This document shows positions 49,300 through 57,143 of a stretch of DNA of 64,000 bases, piece by piece. Under the pieces are notes generated by a model. It was not told where the DNA came from. It did no database searches and saw only the letters and a list, made by a program, of their open reading frames with translations. The translations under genes and the position numbers were made by a program. Positions within the stretch are counted from its first letter, which is position 1; every line of letters begins with the position of its first letter. Location: positions 62,001 through 126,000 of IMG/VR virus record IMGVR_UViG_3300027759_000045. One strand, given 5' to 3'. This DNA comes from a virus.

Positions 49300-50589
49300 A
49301 TGAACATTCCCTTAGACAATTTGTACCACTGGGTGCAATCGATCATACCTGTTCCTGCAGTAATCTATAGATTTTATCCACACGGTAGTAAAAATATTGT
49401 TGATCTTACTTCACTGAGTCCCCGACCCGATGAGGAACATTATGTTGATATTCCAGTTGTTGTCCACGACCAGGAACCATTGGATTATAATCTGTACACA
49501 AATATTGATCTGGCATCATTGCAGCAATTGTGGCAAACCATGGCGTTAAGCAATCCTGTTGCCACAGAAATAAGATGCCAGGCCTTAGTTGATAAAAATT
49601 TATTGGCAATACCATTAGCAGGTGGATCGCTTCATGACCAGGCAATTTTACTGCATTCTGAAAAAAATTCTGTTGACTTAGAACAGTATTCTCAAAATAA
49701 TTTTTTGCCGGTTTACCATTGGTGTCATGCAATTATTGCTCGTGACTGGTATAGATTTGCTGAAATAGATGCTCGGCTTGTTCCACAATCTCATATACAA
49801 GAAAAATTCCTTATATATAATCGCGCATGGGGCAATACCAGAGAATACAGATTAAAGTTCATGGAGTTATTGATTAAACATGGATTACATGAATCAAGTA
49901 AAACCAGTATATCAGCCAGAGCCGAAGGCAATCAAGGACATCATTATCATGATCATAAATTTAAAAATGTCAATTTTGCGCTTGAAGACAGCACTGTATT
50001 AGATCTGCTCGAAGATAATCAATTCAACAGCAACGAAAGCGCACAGTACAATCATGATGATTTCAATTCAACTGCAATAAGTGTAGTTTTAGAAACCATG
50101 TTTGACGACTCAAGAATTCACTTGACAGAAAAGACACTGAGACCAATTGCCTGCGGTCATCCATTTGTATTGGCAGCGGGGCCACGCAGTTTAGAGTATC
50201 TTAGAAGTTACGGATTTCGAACATTTGCTCCATGGATTGACGAAAGTTATGATCATGAACCTGACAGTTTGCGCAGACTTGAAAAAATTATCAACAGCAT
50301 GAATAAAATTAATTTGCTTGATGCCGAGGAGTTTGATCAATTTCTAATAGAAATCAAACACATAGCCGATTTTAACAAAAAACATTTTTTCAGCGATGCA
50401 TTTCAACAACAGGTGATTGAAGAATTAAAAACTAATTTAACACATGCAATTCAACACATTAAAAAACCACGTGGCATATTTCCAAGAGCATTGAAAAAAA
50501 AAATATTAAAAGCAGATCCCAGTTTCTTTGATACAAAATGTCATTATGACTATTATTGCGAAGTGATTCGGTTGCTGAGATCTCAATGA
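49300..50589 (+). CDS. Fucosyltransferase-like protein, family member 3
   Basis: A 429-residue protein. SVVLETMFDDSRIHLTEKTL, then RPIACGHPFVLAAGPRSLEY and LRSYGFRTF repeat the donor-site block of the genes at 37.4 and 39.0 kb, with the T/S-E-K motif intact. KFLIYNRAWGNTREYRLKF precedes it. The N-terminal third is variable. Likely a glycosyltransferase for a surface or virion glycan. It follows the tmRNA terminator. Confidence 0.7.
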   Translation: MNIPLDNLYHWVQSIIPVPAVIYRFYPHGSKNIVDLTSLSPRPDEEHYVDIPVVVHDQEPLDYNLYTNIDLASLQQLWQTMALSNPVATEIRCQALVDKNLLAIPLAGGSLHDQAILLHSEKNSVDLEQYSQNNFLPVYHWCHAIIARDWYRFAEIDARLVPQSHIQEKFLIYNRAWGNTREYRLKFMELLIKHGLHESSKTSISARAEGNQGHHYHDHKFKNVNFALEDSTVLDLLEDNQFNSNESAQYNHDDFNSTAISVVLETMFDDSRIHLTEKTLRPIACGHPFVLAAGPRSLEYLRSYGFRTFAPWIDESYDHEPDSLRRLEKIINSMNKINLLDAEEFDQFLIEIKHIADFNKKHFFSDAFQQQVIEELKTNLTHAIQHIKKPRGIFPRALKKKILKADPSFFDTKCHYDYYCEVIRLLRSQ

Positions 50590-50701
50590 GTACACCCCAC
50601 CTTTTTGGTGTGTTTCTTCATTGAAAAAGCCGGGGATCATGTACCGTGACTAAGTATTATTCTAGCCGATGAAAGTCGGCTTTAATTTAAAGGAAAATAA
50701 A

Positions 50702-51244
50702 ATGAAAAAAATCTTCGCAATTTTGGCTTTGGCCGTTTCTAGTTCTGCTTTCGCAGTATCATATGTTTCAGTTGACGTTGACAGCGTTTCTGGACTCAAG
50801 GGCGCTGGCGACAGTACAGCACAATACATTCGTGCTGGTAAAGAAATTGGCGGAATCCAATTTGGTTTGCAAGGCCGTACTGCTACATTGAACAACAACT
50901 CAGGTATGTTGAGTAGCGTAGAAGTCACAGCGGGAAAGAATTCCAAAGGCATTACACCATTCATTGGTGCAGGTCATGACAATGGAGTCAATGCAGGCAC
51001 ACCTTACAACTACGGGTTGGTTGGTGCAACATATGGTCTGCCAGCTGGCCCAGGTTACTTGTTAACAGGTGTCAAGACTCGTGTTGGTTCAACAGAAAAT
51101 GGCGCACGTACAAAGCAGACAGTTGGCTTTGCTACATACTCAATTCCAGTTACCAAGGGCGTTGCTGTTAACTTGAATGCTAGCCGTTCTGGTCAAGACA
51201 TCAAAGAAAAGGCGTTTGGCGTAGGTTTAGGTTTTAGTTTTTAA
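50702..51244 (+). CDS. Outer-membrane beta-barrel-like protein with signal peptide
   Basis: A 180-residue protein. The signal peptide MKKIFAILALAVSSSAFA is cleaved after Ala. The mature part alternates hydrophobic strands and Gly-rich turns and ends GVGLGFSF with a C-terminal Phe, the signal for the Bam machinery. It would insert in the host outer membrane. A role in blocking superinfection is plausible but not shown. ATG 50702 follows AAAGGAAA. An upstream in-frame ATG would ruin the signal peptide. A strong terminator follows. Confidence 0.78.
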   Translation: MKKIFAILALAVSSSAFAVSYVSVDVDSVSGLKGAGDSTAQYIRAGKEIGGIQFGLQGRTATLNNNSGMLSSVEVTAGKNSKGITPFIGAGHDNGVNAGTPYNYGLVGATYGLPAGPGYLLTGVKTRVGSTENGARTKQTVGFATYSIPVTKGVAVNLNASRSGQDIKEKAFGVGLGFSF

Positions 51245-51263
51245 TTTAATTAATGCTTGCCAC

Positions 51264-51287
51264 AAACCCGCTTCGGCGGGTTTTCTT
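51264..51287 (+). terminator. Rho-independent terminator
   Basis: Perfect stem AAACCCGC-TTCG-GCGGGTTT followed by TCTTT. Ends the outer-membrane protein transcript. Confidence 0.9.
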
Positions 51288-51345
51288 TATTAATTTTTCC
51301 TATTGCTGTCATTAAGATATAGTTGACAAAAATTCAACAATGTTG

Positions 51346-51397
51346 TTGACTTCGTGGATATATACTAGTATACTACACACTAGTGGTAAACACTAGT
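51346..51397 (+). promoter_or_regulatory. Promoter with three ACTAGT repeats before ahpC
   Basis: TTGACT (51346-51351), 17-bp spacer, TATACT (51369-51374). ACTAGT palindromes lie at 51364, 51379 and 51392; the last two form CACTAG repeats downstream of the -10. They look like operator half-sites. An ACAAGGAG ribosome site follows. Confidence 0.6.
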
Positions 51398-51419
51398 TCA
51401 TTTTTAACAAGGAGAAGAT

Positions 51420-51977
51420 ATGAAAACAGTTGGCGATAAGTTAGAAAAATTTACGGTCACAGGCGTCCGTCCCGGACAACCAGAAGATGCGTTCTTTGAC
51501 ATCACAGATGAGAGTTTTCCAGGCAAGTGGAAAGTAATTGTTTACTATCCCAAGGACTTTACATTTGTATGCCCTACAGAAATTGTAGCCTACGACAAGT
51601 TGACACAAGACTTTGCGGATCGTGATGCAGTATTACTCACAGGAAGCACAGACAATGAGTTCTGTAAAGTGGCATGGCAAAAGAGCCACAGTGATTTAAT
51701 CAAGATCACACACAATCAATTTGCTGACACACAGCGTTATGATCCAAAAACATGTGATGACTTGAGCTTGATTGAACAACTTGGTGTATTCTATGCTCCA
51801 GCAGGTGCGGCACTTCGCGCCACATTTATCGTTGACCCTAGCAATGAAATCCAACACGTCACTGTGAACAACTTGAATGTGGGCCGTAACCCAGAAGAAA
51901 CACTTCGTGTTCTTGATGCGCTACAAACTGGCGAACTGTGTGCTTGTAACCGCACTGTTGGTGGCGAGACTCTGTAA
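51420..51977 (+). CDS. AhpC-type peroxiredoxin
   Basis: A 185-residue protein. YYPKDFTFVCPTEI carries the peroxidatic Cys, EFCKVAWQ an additional Cys, and GELCACNRTVGGETL the resolving Cys region, the pattern of actinobacterial-type AhpC. It reduces peroxides in the cytoplasm. An AhpD-like gene 1.4 kb downstream could regenerate it, as in Mycobacterium. Own promoter with repeated operator-like sites. Confidence 0.9.
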   Translation: MKTVGDKLEKFTVTGVRPGQPEDAFFDITDESFPGKWKVIVYYPKDFTFVCPTEIVAYDKLTQDFADRDAVLLTGSTDNEFCKVAWQKSHSDLIKITHNQFADTQRYDPKTCDDLSLIEQLGVFYAPAGAALRATFIVDPSNEIQHVTVNNLNVGRNPEETLRVLDALQTGELCACNRTVGGETL

Positions 51978-52031
51978 TGTTAGAAAAACAACTAGACCAT
52001 ATAATAGAAAACAGAAATAAAGGAGAAAATT

Positions 52032-52721
52032 ATGTTTGGAACAAGTTATACAGGCGGAATGACATATCGTTCTGCCAGTGAAATCAATTCAGCAATGGGC
52101 CGCGTGTATGGACACATGAGTCTAGCAGTGATTGTGTCAATGTTTGTGAGTTACTTTGTGGGCTCTAGTCCAGAGTTACTGGCATTCTTTTTTACAGGCG
52201 TAATGAAATGGATTGTGATCTTTTCACCCTTGGCAGCAATTTTTGGTGTCAGCTATGTGCTAGGAAACAATCCTAGCAAAGGTACTGCACAGCTATGCTT
52301 ACATGGATTTGCGGCACTGATGGGTCTGAGTTTTGCCACAATATTTGCTGTGTTCACTATGGGCAGTATTGTGTCAGCATTCATGGGTGCAGGCATCTTG
52401 TTTGCGGTAATGAGTGGCTATGGCTACTTTACCAAACAGAGTCTAGACAGCATGGGCAAGTTTATGTTTGTGGGATTAATTGCAATTGTGATTGCCAGCA
52501 TCGTTAATATCTTTATTGGATCAACTGTGATGCAGATGGTGATCTCCGCACTGGCTATCATTATCTTCCTTGGACTAACTGCTTACGACACACAGAAGAT
52601 TCGTGAAGAACTTTCAGTAGAAACCAGTGACAGTGCAGAAATTCGCGGAGCATTAACTTTGTACATGGACTTTATCAACTTGTTTATCAATCTGTTACAA
52701 CTGTTCGGAGATAGAAAATAA
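52032..52721 (+). CDS. Bax inhibitor-1 (YccA/YbhL-like) membrane protein
   Basis: A 229-residue protein with about seven hydrophobic helices and the family's conserved end (FLGLTAYDTQKI, ALTLYMDFINLFINLLQLFG). Bacterial members are inner-membrane proteins linked to FtsH control or ion leak. It would sit in the host inner membrane. It has a AAAGGAG site and a TATAAT at 52000-52005 without a clear -35. It overlaps the next gene (TAATG). Confidence 0.88.
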   Translation: MFGTSYTGGMTYRSASEINSAMGRVYGHMSLAVIVSMFVSYFVGSSPELLAFFFTGVMKWIVIFSPLAAIFGVSYVLGNNPSKGTAQLCLHGFAALMGLSFATIFAVFTMGSIVSAFMGAGILFAVMSGYGYFTKQSLDSMGKFMFVGLIAIVIASIVNIFIGSTVMQMVISALAIIIFLGLTAYDTQKIREELSVETSDSAEIRGALTLYMDFINLFINLLQLFGDRK

Positions 52722-53356
52722 TGAGTTATATTGTAGGATCTCTTCCGCCCATCAAATGTTTTGTCAAGCGTGAATTTCTCTACAATTTTGAAAAAGGTCA
52801 CGGAGAATTAGAACCTGCCATCTGGGTCAGTCTCAAAGCTCTACGTGGACAGGTGTTTCGTATTGAGAGCTTGTTGCCCAACTACGGAGCACTGTACGAC
52901 AAACTGCCTATCCATGCTTATGTTTGGCAGGAGAACTACACTGGCAACTTGCCCGTAGATATCTTGCAACTCTGGGACTGCATGGGCTATCGTTTCACTA
53001 TAGTTGAAAAAATTGGTTTGCGTAATCTAGGTGTGAAGTTTTTAGGTAAAGATCGAGAATGGCATCACGGCACTTATTTGTTTACAGTAGATTTTTGTGC
53101 TGACGGTATGGATGTGGACACAGGCTTTACTGAGGTTGCAGAAGAACACAAGAGCTTTAACTTTATCAGATTAGAAAACGGACAGTTTGCCTGTCAGCCC
53201 AACAACCGATGTTTGTGGTATGACCAAAGTTTGATTTCAGGCAATGTCAAGTTTCCAGACTTTCAGGCCGCACAAACTATATTCGCAGTGGATGGCACAC
53301 GCAAGTGGTCAGCAGGAGATGATTGGTTTTATAATATAGAAGAAAGAAAAGAATGA
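52721..53356 (+). CDS. Conserved-type phage protein, unknown (211 aa)
   Basis: A 211-residue aromatic-rich protein (IKCFVKREFLYNFEKGHGEL, PAIWVSLKALRGQVFRIESL, WDCMGYRFTIVEKIGLRNLG, REWHHGTYLFTVDFC). No catalytic motif. It is TAATG-coupled to the Bax inhibitor-like gene and ATGA-coupled to the AhpD-like gene, so it belongs to that stress operon. Confidence 0.65.
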   Translation: MSYIVGSLPPIKCFVKREFLYNFEKGHGELEPAIWVSLKALRGQVFRIESLLPNYGALYDKLPIHAYVWQENYTGNLPVDILQLWDCMGYRFTIVEKIGLRNLGVKFLGKDREWHHGTYLFTVDFCADGMDVDTGFTEVAEEHKSFNFIRLENGQFACQPNNRCLWYDQSLISGNVKFPDFQAAQTIFAVDGTRKWSAGDDWFYNIEERKE

Positions 53357-53859
53357 GTTTTATTGAATCAGTAAAAGGTGCGTTGCCAGACTATGCCAAA
53401 GATACAAAATTAAATTTGGATGCTGTGTTACTGCGTAGCACACTAGATGCAGATGTGGCCATGGGCTGTGCTGTGGCCGCATTGGCCGCAACCGGTAATG
53501 GTAAAATCTTGTCAGTAATACTAGCAGATGCTCCTGTACACGCAGAGTCAGCAATGACAGCAGCCAGTATCATGGCACAGAACAATGTGTGGTATCCTTA
53601 TGTCGAAATGACAGATGATCCTGCACTGAAAGGCCTTCCAGCACAGTTACGCATGAATGCTATTACGTCACATGGTGGTACTACCAAGAGCAACTTTGAA
53701 GCATTTAGTTTGGCCGCAAGTATTGTTGGCCGGTGCCATTTTTGTGTGAAAGCACATTATGAAACACTCAAGCAAGAAGGCTATAGTGTGGAACAACTTC
53801 GTGACATTGGTCGTATTGCCGCAGTGATGAATTCAGTTGCCAAAGTGTTAAACAGTTAA
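53353..53859 (+). CDS. AhpD-like alkylhydroperoxidase
   Basis: A 168-residue helical protein. GRCHFCVKAHYETLKQEG holds the C-x-x-C and following His of AhpD. AhpD reduces AhpC by disulfide exchange. Length fits (about 175). Same operon as the Bax inhibitor-like gene and downstream of ahpC, so a complete peroxidase pair is present. Confidence 0.85.
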   Translation: MSFIESVKGALPDYAKDTKLNLDAVLLRSTLDADVAMGCAVAALAATGNGKILSVILADAPVHAESAMTAASIMAQNNVWYPYVEMTDDPALKGLPAQLRMNAITSHGGTTKSNFEAFSLAASIVGRCHFCVKAHYETLKQEGYSVEQLRDIGRIAAVMNSVAKVLNS

Positions 53860-53869
53860 ACATTTCTGG

Positions 53870-53898
53870 TTGACAATTAACTCGATTTATTGTATAAT
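53870..53898 (+). promoter_or_regulatory. Promoter of the second tRNA cluster
   Basis: TTGACA (53870-53875), 17-bp spacer, TATAAT (53893-53898), both consensus. tRNA-Leu begins 18 nt later. Confidence 0.8.
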
Positions 53899-53915
53899 AT
53901 ATACAAGTTAGAAAT

Positions 53916-54002
53916 GCGAGTGTGGTGAAATAGGTAGACACAAGAGACTTAAAATCTCTCGCTTTAAAAGGCATGCCGGTTCGATTCCGGCCACTCGCAC
54001 CA
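53916..54002 (+). tRNA. tRNA-Leu(TAA)
   Basis: Class II tRNA, acceptor GCGAGTG / CACTCGC, anticodon stem-loop AGAGACTTAAAATCTCT (TAA), encoded CCA. Confidence 0.92.
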
Positions 54003-54020
54003 GTCTATAAATAAAAACAA

Positions 54021-54096
<76 letters not shown>

Positions 54097-54108
54097 AGTT
54101 AAGTTTTT

Positions 54109-54182
54109 CTCGGTATGGTGAAATGGTATCACTGAACGTTTGGGACGTTCGAGCGTAGGTTCGATTCCTGCTACCGAGACCA
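54109..54182 (+). tRNA. tRNA-Pro(TGG)
   Basis: Acceptor CTCGGTA / TACCGAG, anticodon stem-loop GAACGTTTGGGACGTTC (TGG), encoded CCA. Confidence 0.92.
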
Positions 54183-54195
54183 AAGAAGAATAGAA

Positions 54196-54270
54196 GCCTG
54201 GATAGCTCAGGGGTAGAGCGTCTCCTTTACACGGAGAGGGTCCGCGGTTCGAAACCGTGTCCAGGTACCA
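54196..54270 (+). tRNA. tRNA-Val(TAC)
   Basis: Acceptor GCCTGGA / TCCAGGT, anticodon stem TCTCC / GGAGA with loop TTTACAC (TAC), encoded CCA. Confidence 0.92.
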
Positions 54271-54279
54271 AGTTAGTAT

Positions 54280-54353
54280 GCGGGGTTAGTTTAATGGCAA
54301 AACAGCAGATTTCCAATCTTCGGTCGAGAGTTCGATTCTCTCACTCCGCTCCA
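54280..54353 (+). tRNA. tRNA-Gly(TCC)
   Basis: Acceptor GCGGGGT / ACTCCGC, anticodon loop TTTCCAA (TCC), encoded CCA. Last tRNA of the window. Confidence 0.9.
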
Positions 54354-54364
54354 TTATAAATAGT

Positions 54365-54712
54365 ATGTTAGCATTTAAAAAATCATTAAAGATTTATCTG
54401 TTTAAAGATAAACAGTCAGTTGATATCACAATACGTGTCACAGACAGTCATGCACACACGTATGCAATGTCTGCAGAACAGTTTGAATATCTACTAGATA
54501 ATTGGCTTGACAACAACGGTTGCTCTTTTACGACACCTAATCAGCATTGGTTTATTCATTACAAAACCACAACGCCCAGGCCCGAAAGTGCTCCAGCAAG
54601 TTATGTAAGAATATCAGTTAATCATCAACAATACAGAGTTGATCACAGCGACATGACGGATTTAGTAAAAGATTATTATTTTCAAAAAAATAACCAAATG
54701 TATTGGGATTAA
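54365..54712 (+). CDS. Unknown protein (115 aa)
   Basis: A 115-residue protein (SLKIYLFKDKQSVDITIRVT, then MSAEQFEYLLDNWLDNNGCS). No motif. TATAAATA at 54355-54362 lies just before the ATG, so a late-type transcript is possible although the spacing is only 2 nt. It opens a three-gene unit with the two following small genes. Confidence 0.55.
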   Translation: MLAFKKSLKIYLFKDKQSVDITIRVTDSHAHTYAMSAEQFEYLLDNWLDNNGCSFTTPNQHWFIHYKTTTPRPESAPASYVRISVNHQQYRVDHSDMTDLVKDYYFQKNNQMYWD

Positions 54713-54717
54713 TCAAA

Positions 54718-54924
54718 ATGCAAATATCAAGAGCCGAACAAAGTGTTATAAAGTACAATCTAGAACAGTATCAACTAGATCAGACTCGTATGGACCGGCA
54801 ACGAGAACAAGATTACAGTAAAAAAATTGAAGAACGAAGACTTGATCAAATCATAGCAGAACGTGTGAGCAGAAATCTCCGACTAGACTTAGACAAAGGT
54901 CGACACATTGACATCGAGTGCTGA
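54718..54924 (+). CDS. Small coiled-coil protein (68 aa)
   Basis: A highly charged single helix (LEQYQLDQTRMDRQREQDY, KKIEERRLDQIIAERVSRNL), likely coiled coil. ATG 54718 is preferred over one five codons upstream. It overlaps the start of the DUF2452-like gene if that begins at GTG 54918. Function unknown. Confidence 0.55.
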   Translation: MQISRAEQSVIKYNLEQYQLDQTRMDRQREQDYSKKIEERRLDQIIAERVSRNLRLDLDKGRHIDIEC

Positions 54925-55415
54925 CGTGCATGGATGACTCAGATCACACAAACTCCGCCAAAGGTAGAACCAGTTTTGATATTGCTACAGGCAATACCCT
55001 GGTTCATTTTTTTAACCGCAATGTAACACCATATGCCACTGAATCCGGTGGCCCCAAGTTTGATCTAATTCCAGTTGAAAAACAAAAGGATATAATGATC
55101 AATCATGCTAGGATGTATGCCCAGCAAGAGTATGATCGTATTATGGAACTGGTCTCAGTATTAGAAAAACAAGCACAAGCGATCAAACGACGGCTTGACG
55201 TAACTGATGCTGTATATGCCGCAGAGTACCATTTTCAAATTGTCATGGGCAACTGCTATTGGTTGGTGTGGCACCGACGGCATGAGAAAAATCTGCTGGT
55301 GCTTAATGGACCCACGGATTGGAACACTGGTATTCCGGAAGATTATCAGTACATAATGCAGGTCAAGTACATGGGTGATCACACCTGGCAAGAAGTAATA
55401 CTTTCTGCTGATTGA
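54918..55415 (+). CDS. DUF2452-like protein
   Basis: About 165 residues from GTG 54918 (161 from ATG 54930; either is possible). SGGPKFDLIPVEKQKDIMIN, AQQEYDRIMELVSVLEKQA, IKRRLDVTDAVYAAEYHFQ and YWLVWHRRHEKNLLV follow the DUF2452 pattern: a helical hairpin followed by a small strand-rich domain. The family's function is unknown. Confidence 0.7.
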   Translation: MLTCMDDSDHTNSAKGRTSFDIATGNTLVHFFNRNVTPYATESGGPKFDLIPVEKQKDIMINHARMYAQQEYDRIMELVSVLEKQAQAIKRRLDVTDAVYAAEYHFQIVMGNCYWLVWHRRHEKNLLVLNGPTDWNTGIPEDYQYIMQVKYMGDHTWQEVILSAD

Positions 55416-55440
55416 CCAAATATACCCAAAATGTTATAAT
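55412..55440 (+). promoter_or_regulatory. Promoter before the metallophosphoesterase
   Basis: TTGACC (55412-55417), 17-bp spacer, TATAAT (55435-55440), then an AAAGGAG ribosome site. Confidence 0.78.
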
Positions 55441-55465
55441 ATTACATTAAAGAAAGGAGCACACA

Positions 55466-56068
55466 ATGCCAGCAGTATTTTTAACTAGCGACACACACTT
55501 TGGTCATGCCGGCGTGTGCCGATTCACAGAAGCAGACGGGATCACAAAGATTCGGCCATGGACTGATCCAGATGAAATGGATGAGGAAATGATAAAGCGT
55601 TGGAATGATCGTGTTCGGCCTAACGACAAGGTGTACCATTTAGGCGATGTTGTTATTAACCGCAAGAGTTTAAAAACATTACATCGGTTAAACGGAGACA
55701 AGGTGTTGATCCGCGGCAATCACGACATCTTCCGTGACGACGAATACAGAGAATACTTTCGCGAGTTGCGGGCGTACCATGTGATGAACGGAATGATCTT
55801 GAGTCATATTCCTGTGCATGAAGCCAGCTTGGGTCGGTTTGGTACTAACATACATGGGCACTTGCACACCAATCGTGTGAAACGGGCTCGTGGAGTCGAT
55901 GCTCGAACAGGCGCTGTGTTATACAGTGACGAGAACGATGTGCGGTATCATTGCGTATGCGTGGAGCAAACCGACTTTACTCCTATCTTGTTTGAAGATG
56001 CTATCAAACGCATCGAAGCAGAAGGCGGCACAGTGGGCTTTAAAAACGGCAATGGTCCTGCAATGTGA
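55466..56068 (+). CDS. Calcineurin-like metallophosphoesterase
   Basis: A 200-residue protein with all five blocks of the fold: DTHFGH (residue 9), LGDVV (near 60), RGNHD (near 86), SHIP (near 113) and GHLH (near 131). Such small phosphoesterases dephosphorylate nucleotides, proteins or nucleic-acid ends. The substrate is unknown. It has its own promoter and ends in a perfect 13-bp hairpin. Confidence 0.88.
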   Translation: MPAVFLTSDTHFGHAGVCRFTEADGITKIRPWTDPDEMDEEMIKRWNDRVRPNDKVYHLGDVVINRKSLKTLHRLNGDKVLIRGNHDIFRDDEYREYFRELRAYHVMNGMILSHIPVHEASLGRFGTNIHGHLHTNRVKRARGVDARTGAVLYSDENDVRYHCVCVEQTDFTPILFEDAIKRIEAEGGTVGFKNGNGPAM

Positions 56069-56097
56069 CTAGTCAAGGCCTAGTGCCTTGACTAGTC
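56067..56097. terminator. Perfect 13-bp hairpin, probable bidirectional terminator
   Basis: Arms 56067-56079 and 56085-56097 are perfect complements around a 5-nt loop, beginning in the phosphoesterase stop codon. T-rich runs lie on the right (TTAATTTAAT). ACTAGT, seen three times before ahpC, is part of both arms. Confidence 0.6.
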
Positions 56098-56182
56098 TTA
56101 ATTTAATCAGCATACAAATTGGAAAAATGATTGCGGCGGCGCTGAGTAGGATTGGATCGATTGTAGAACGAGTAATTTTCAT
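56069..56182 (-). CDS. Possible small single-pass membrane peptide (37 aa)
   Basis: Reverse-strand frame from ATG 56182 encoding MKITRSTIDPILLSAAAIIF and a basic tail: one hydrophobic helix. Its stop lies directly next to the stop of the convergent gene, and its last codons fall in the terminator hairpin. No ribosome site is evident, so it may be a chance ORF. Confidence 0.35.
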   Translation of the reverse strand: MKITRSTIDPILLSAAAIIFPICMLIKLRLVKALGLD

Positions 56183-56209
56183 ACAAATAGTTATGCACCA
56201 CTATATTTA

Positions 56210-56217
56210 AATAAATA
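56210..56217 (+). promoter_or_regulatory. TAAATA-type box before the TauD-like gene
   Basis: AATAAATA ends exactly 5 nt before ATG 56223, with no ribosome site between. Confidence 0.5.
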
Positions 56218-56222
56218 GGTAT

Positions 56223-57143
56223 ATGAAATTATCAATCGATCCAAACGGCTGGGTGATTCATATCACCGATTTTGACATTTTTAATATTGATCCAGCAGAT
56301 GCCAACGTCTTAAAAAAACTGCCTTACATGAATTTGTTAGCAGTGATTCATAACAAAGAAAAGTTGACACTGGAACAATATCATCATTTTTCGCAACAGG
56401 TGTTTGAAGGCCTTAACAATGATCTTCCAGCCAAAGAGAAAGTGTTTATGGAAGGCACTAACAAAGAAGTGATTCGTGTTACTGGTCGTAGAGACGAAAC
56501 TGGAGAGATGTTGGGATTATTCGGTATGCCCGAACATTTGCCATGGCATTGCAACGAACCGGGTAGAACTGCTGAAGAAAGACCCGATGCTTTATGCTTG
56601 TATGCAGTTGAGCATACAGAAGGTAGTGCCACACTTTTTAGCAACAGCATAGCGGCATTAAAAGATTTGAGATCAGCAGATAATGCACCCAATGGTTTAC
56701 TTGAAAATTTAGATAAAATTTATTGCTATTACAATTATCAAGGCAGCACCGACAACGGACCAGGTGCGGTCGATGTGAATTATCAAGGTCGGGTAGGCTT
56801 TAACAAACTGGTTAATTCCAACAAGTCCGGACAGCAAGGGATACACTGGAGCCCAATGCAATATCCTAAATTTTACATAGATCAGCAACCCGTTTCTAAA
56901 CGTCAGCAAATTCAGTGGCATCATTTTTTATTAGAGTTTTTAACTCAGCCCAAATACTGCTATTCTCAAAATTGGGTCGATAACGAAATTATTATAAATT
57001 GTCAGTGGCTCAGCATGCATGCTAGAGATCCGTTTGAACACATTCAAGATCGATTGTTATGGAGAATCATGGGATACACTTCAAAGTTTGATTCTTCTGA
57101 TGTGGATATTTCAACTCTGGAAAAATATCCATGCGCCCTGTAA
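56223..57143 (+). CDS. TauD-like protein lacking two metal ligands
   Basis: A 306-residue TauD-fold protein. LPWHCNEP stands at the H-x-D motif (Asn for Asp), and IQDRLLWRIMGYTS stands where the distal His is expected, with Trp instead. Two of three canonical Fe ligands are thus changed, so it may be non-catalytic or bind metal differently. EGSATLFSNSIAALKDL matches the middle segment of its paralogues. It overlaps the NeuD-like gene by 13 nt. Confidence 0.7.
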   Translation: MKLSIDPNGWVIHITDFDIFNIDPADANVLKKLPYMNLLAVIHNKEKLTLEQYHHFSQQVFEGLNNDLPAKEKVFMEGTNKEVIRVTGRRDETGEMLGLFGMPEHLPWHCNEPGRTAEERPDALCLYAVEHTEGSATLFSNSIAALKDLRSADNAPNGLLENLDKIYCYYNYQGSTDNGPGAVDVNYQGRVGFNKLVNSNKSGQQGIHWSPMQYPKFYIDQQPVSKRQQIQWHHFLLEFLTQPKYCYSQNWVDNEIIINCQWLSMHARDPFEHIQDRLLWRIMGYTSKFDSSDVDISTLEKYPCAL

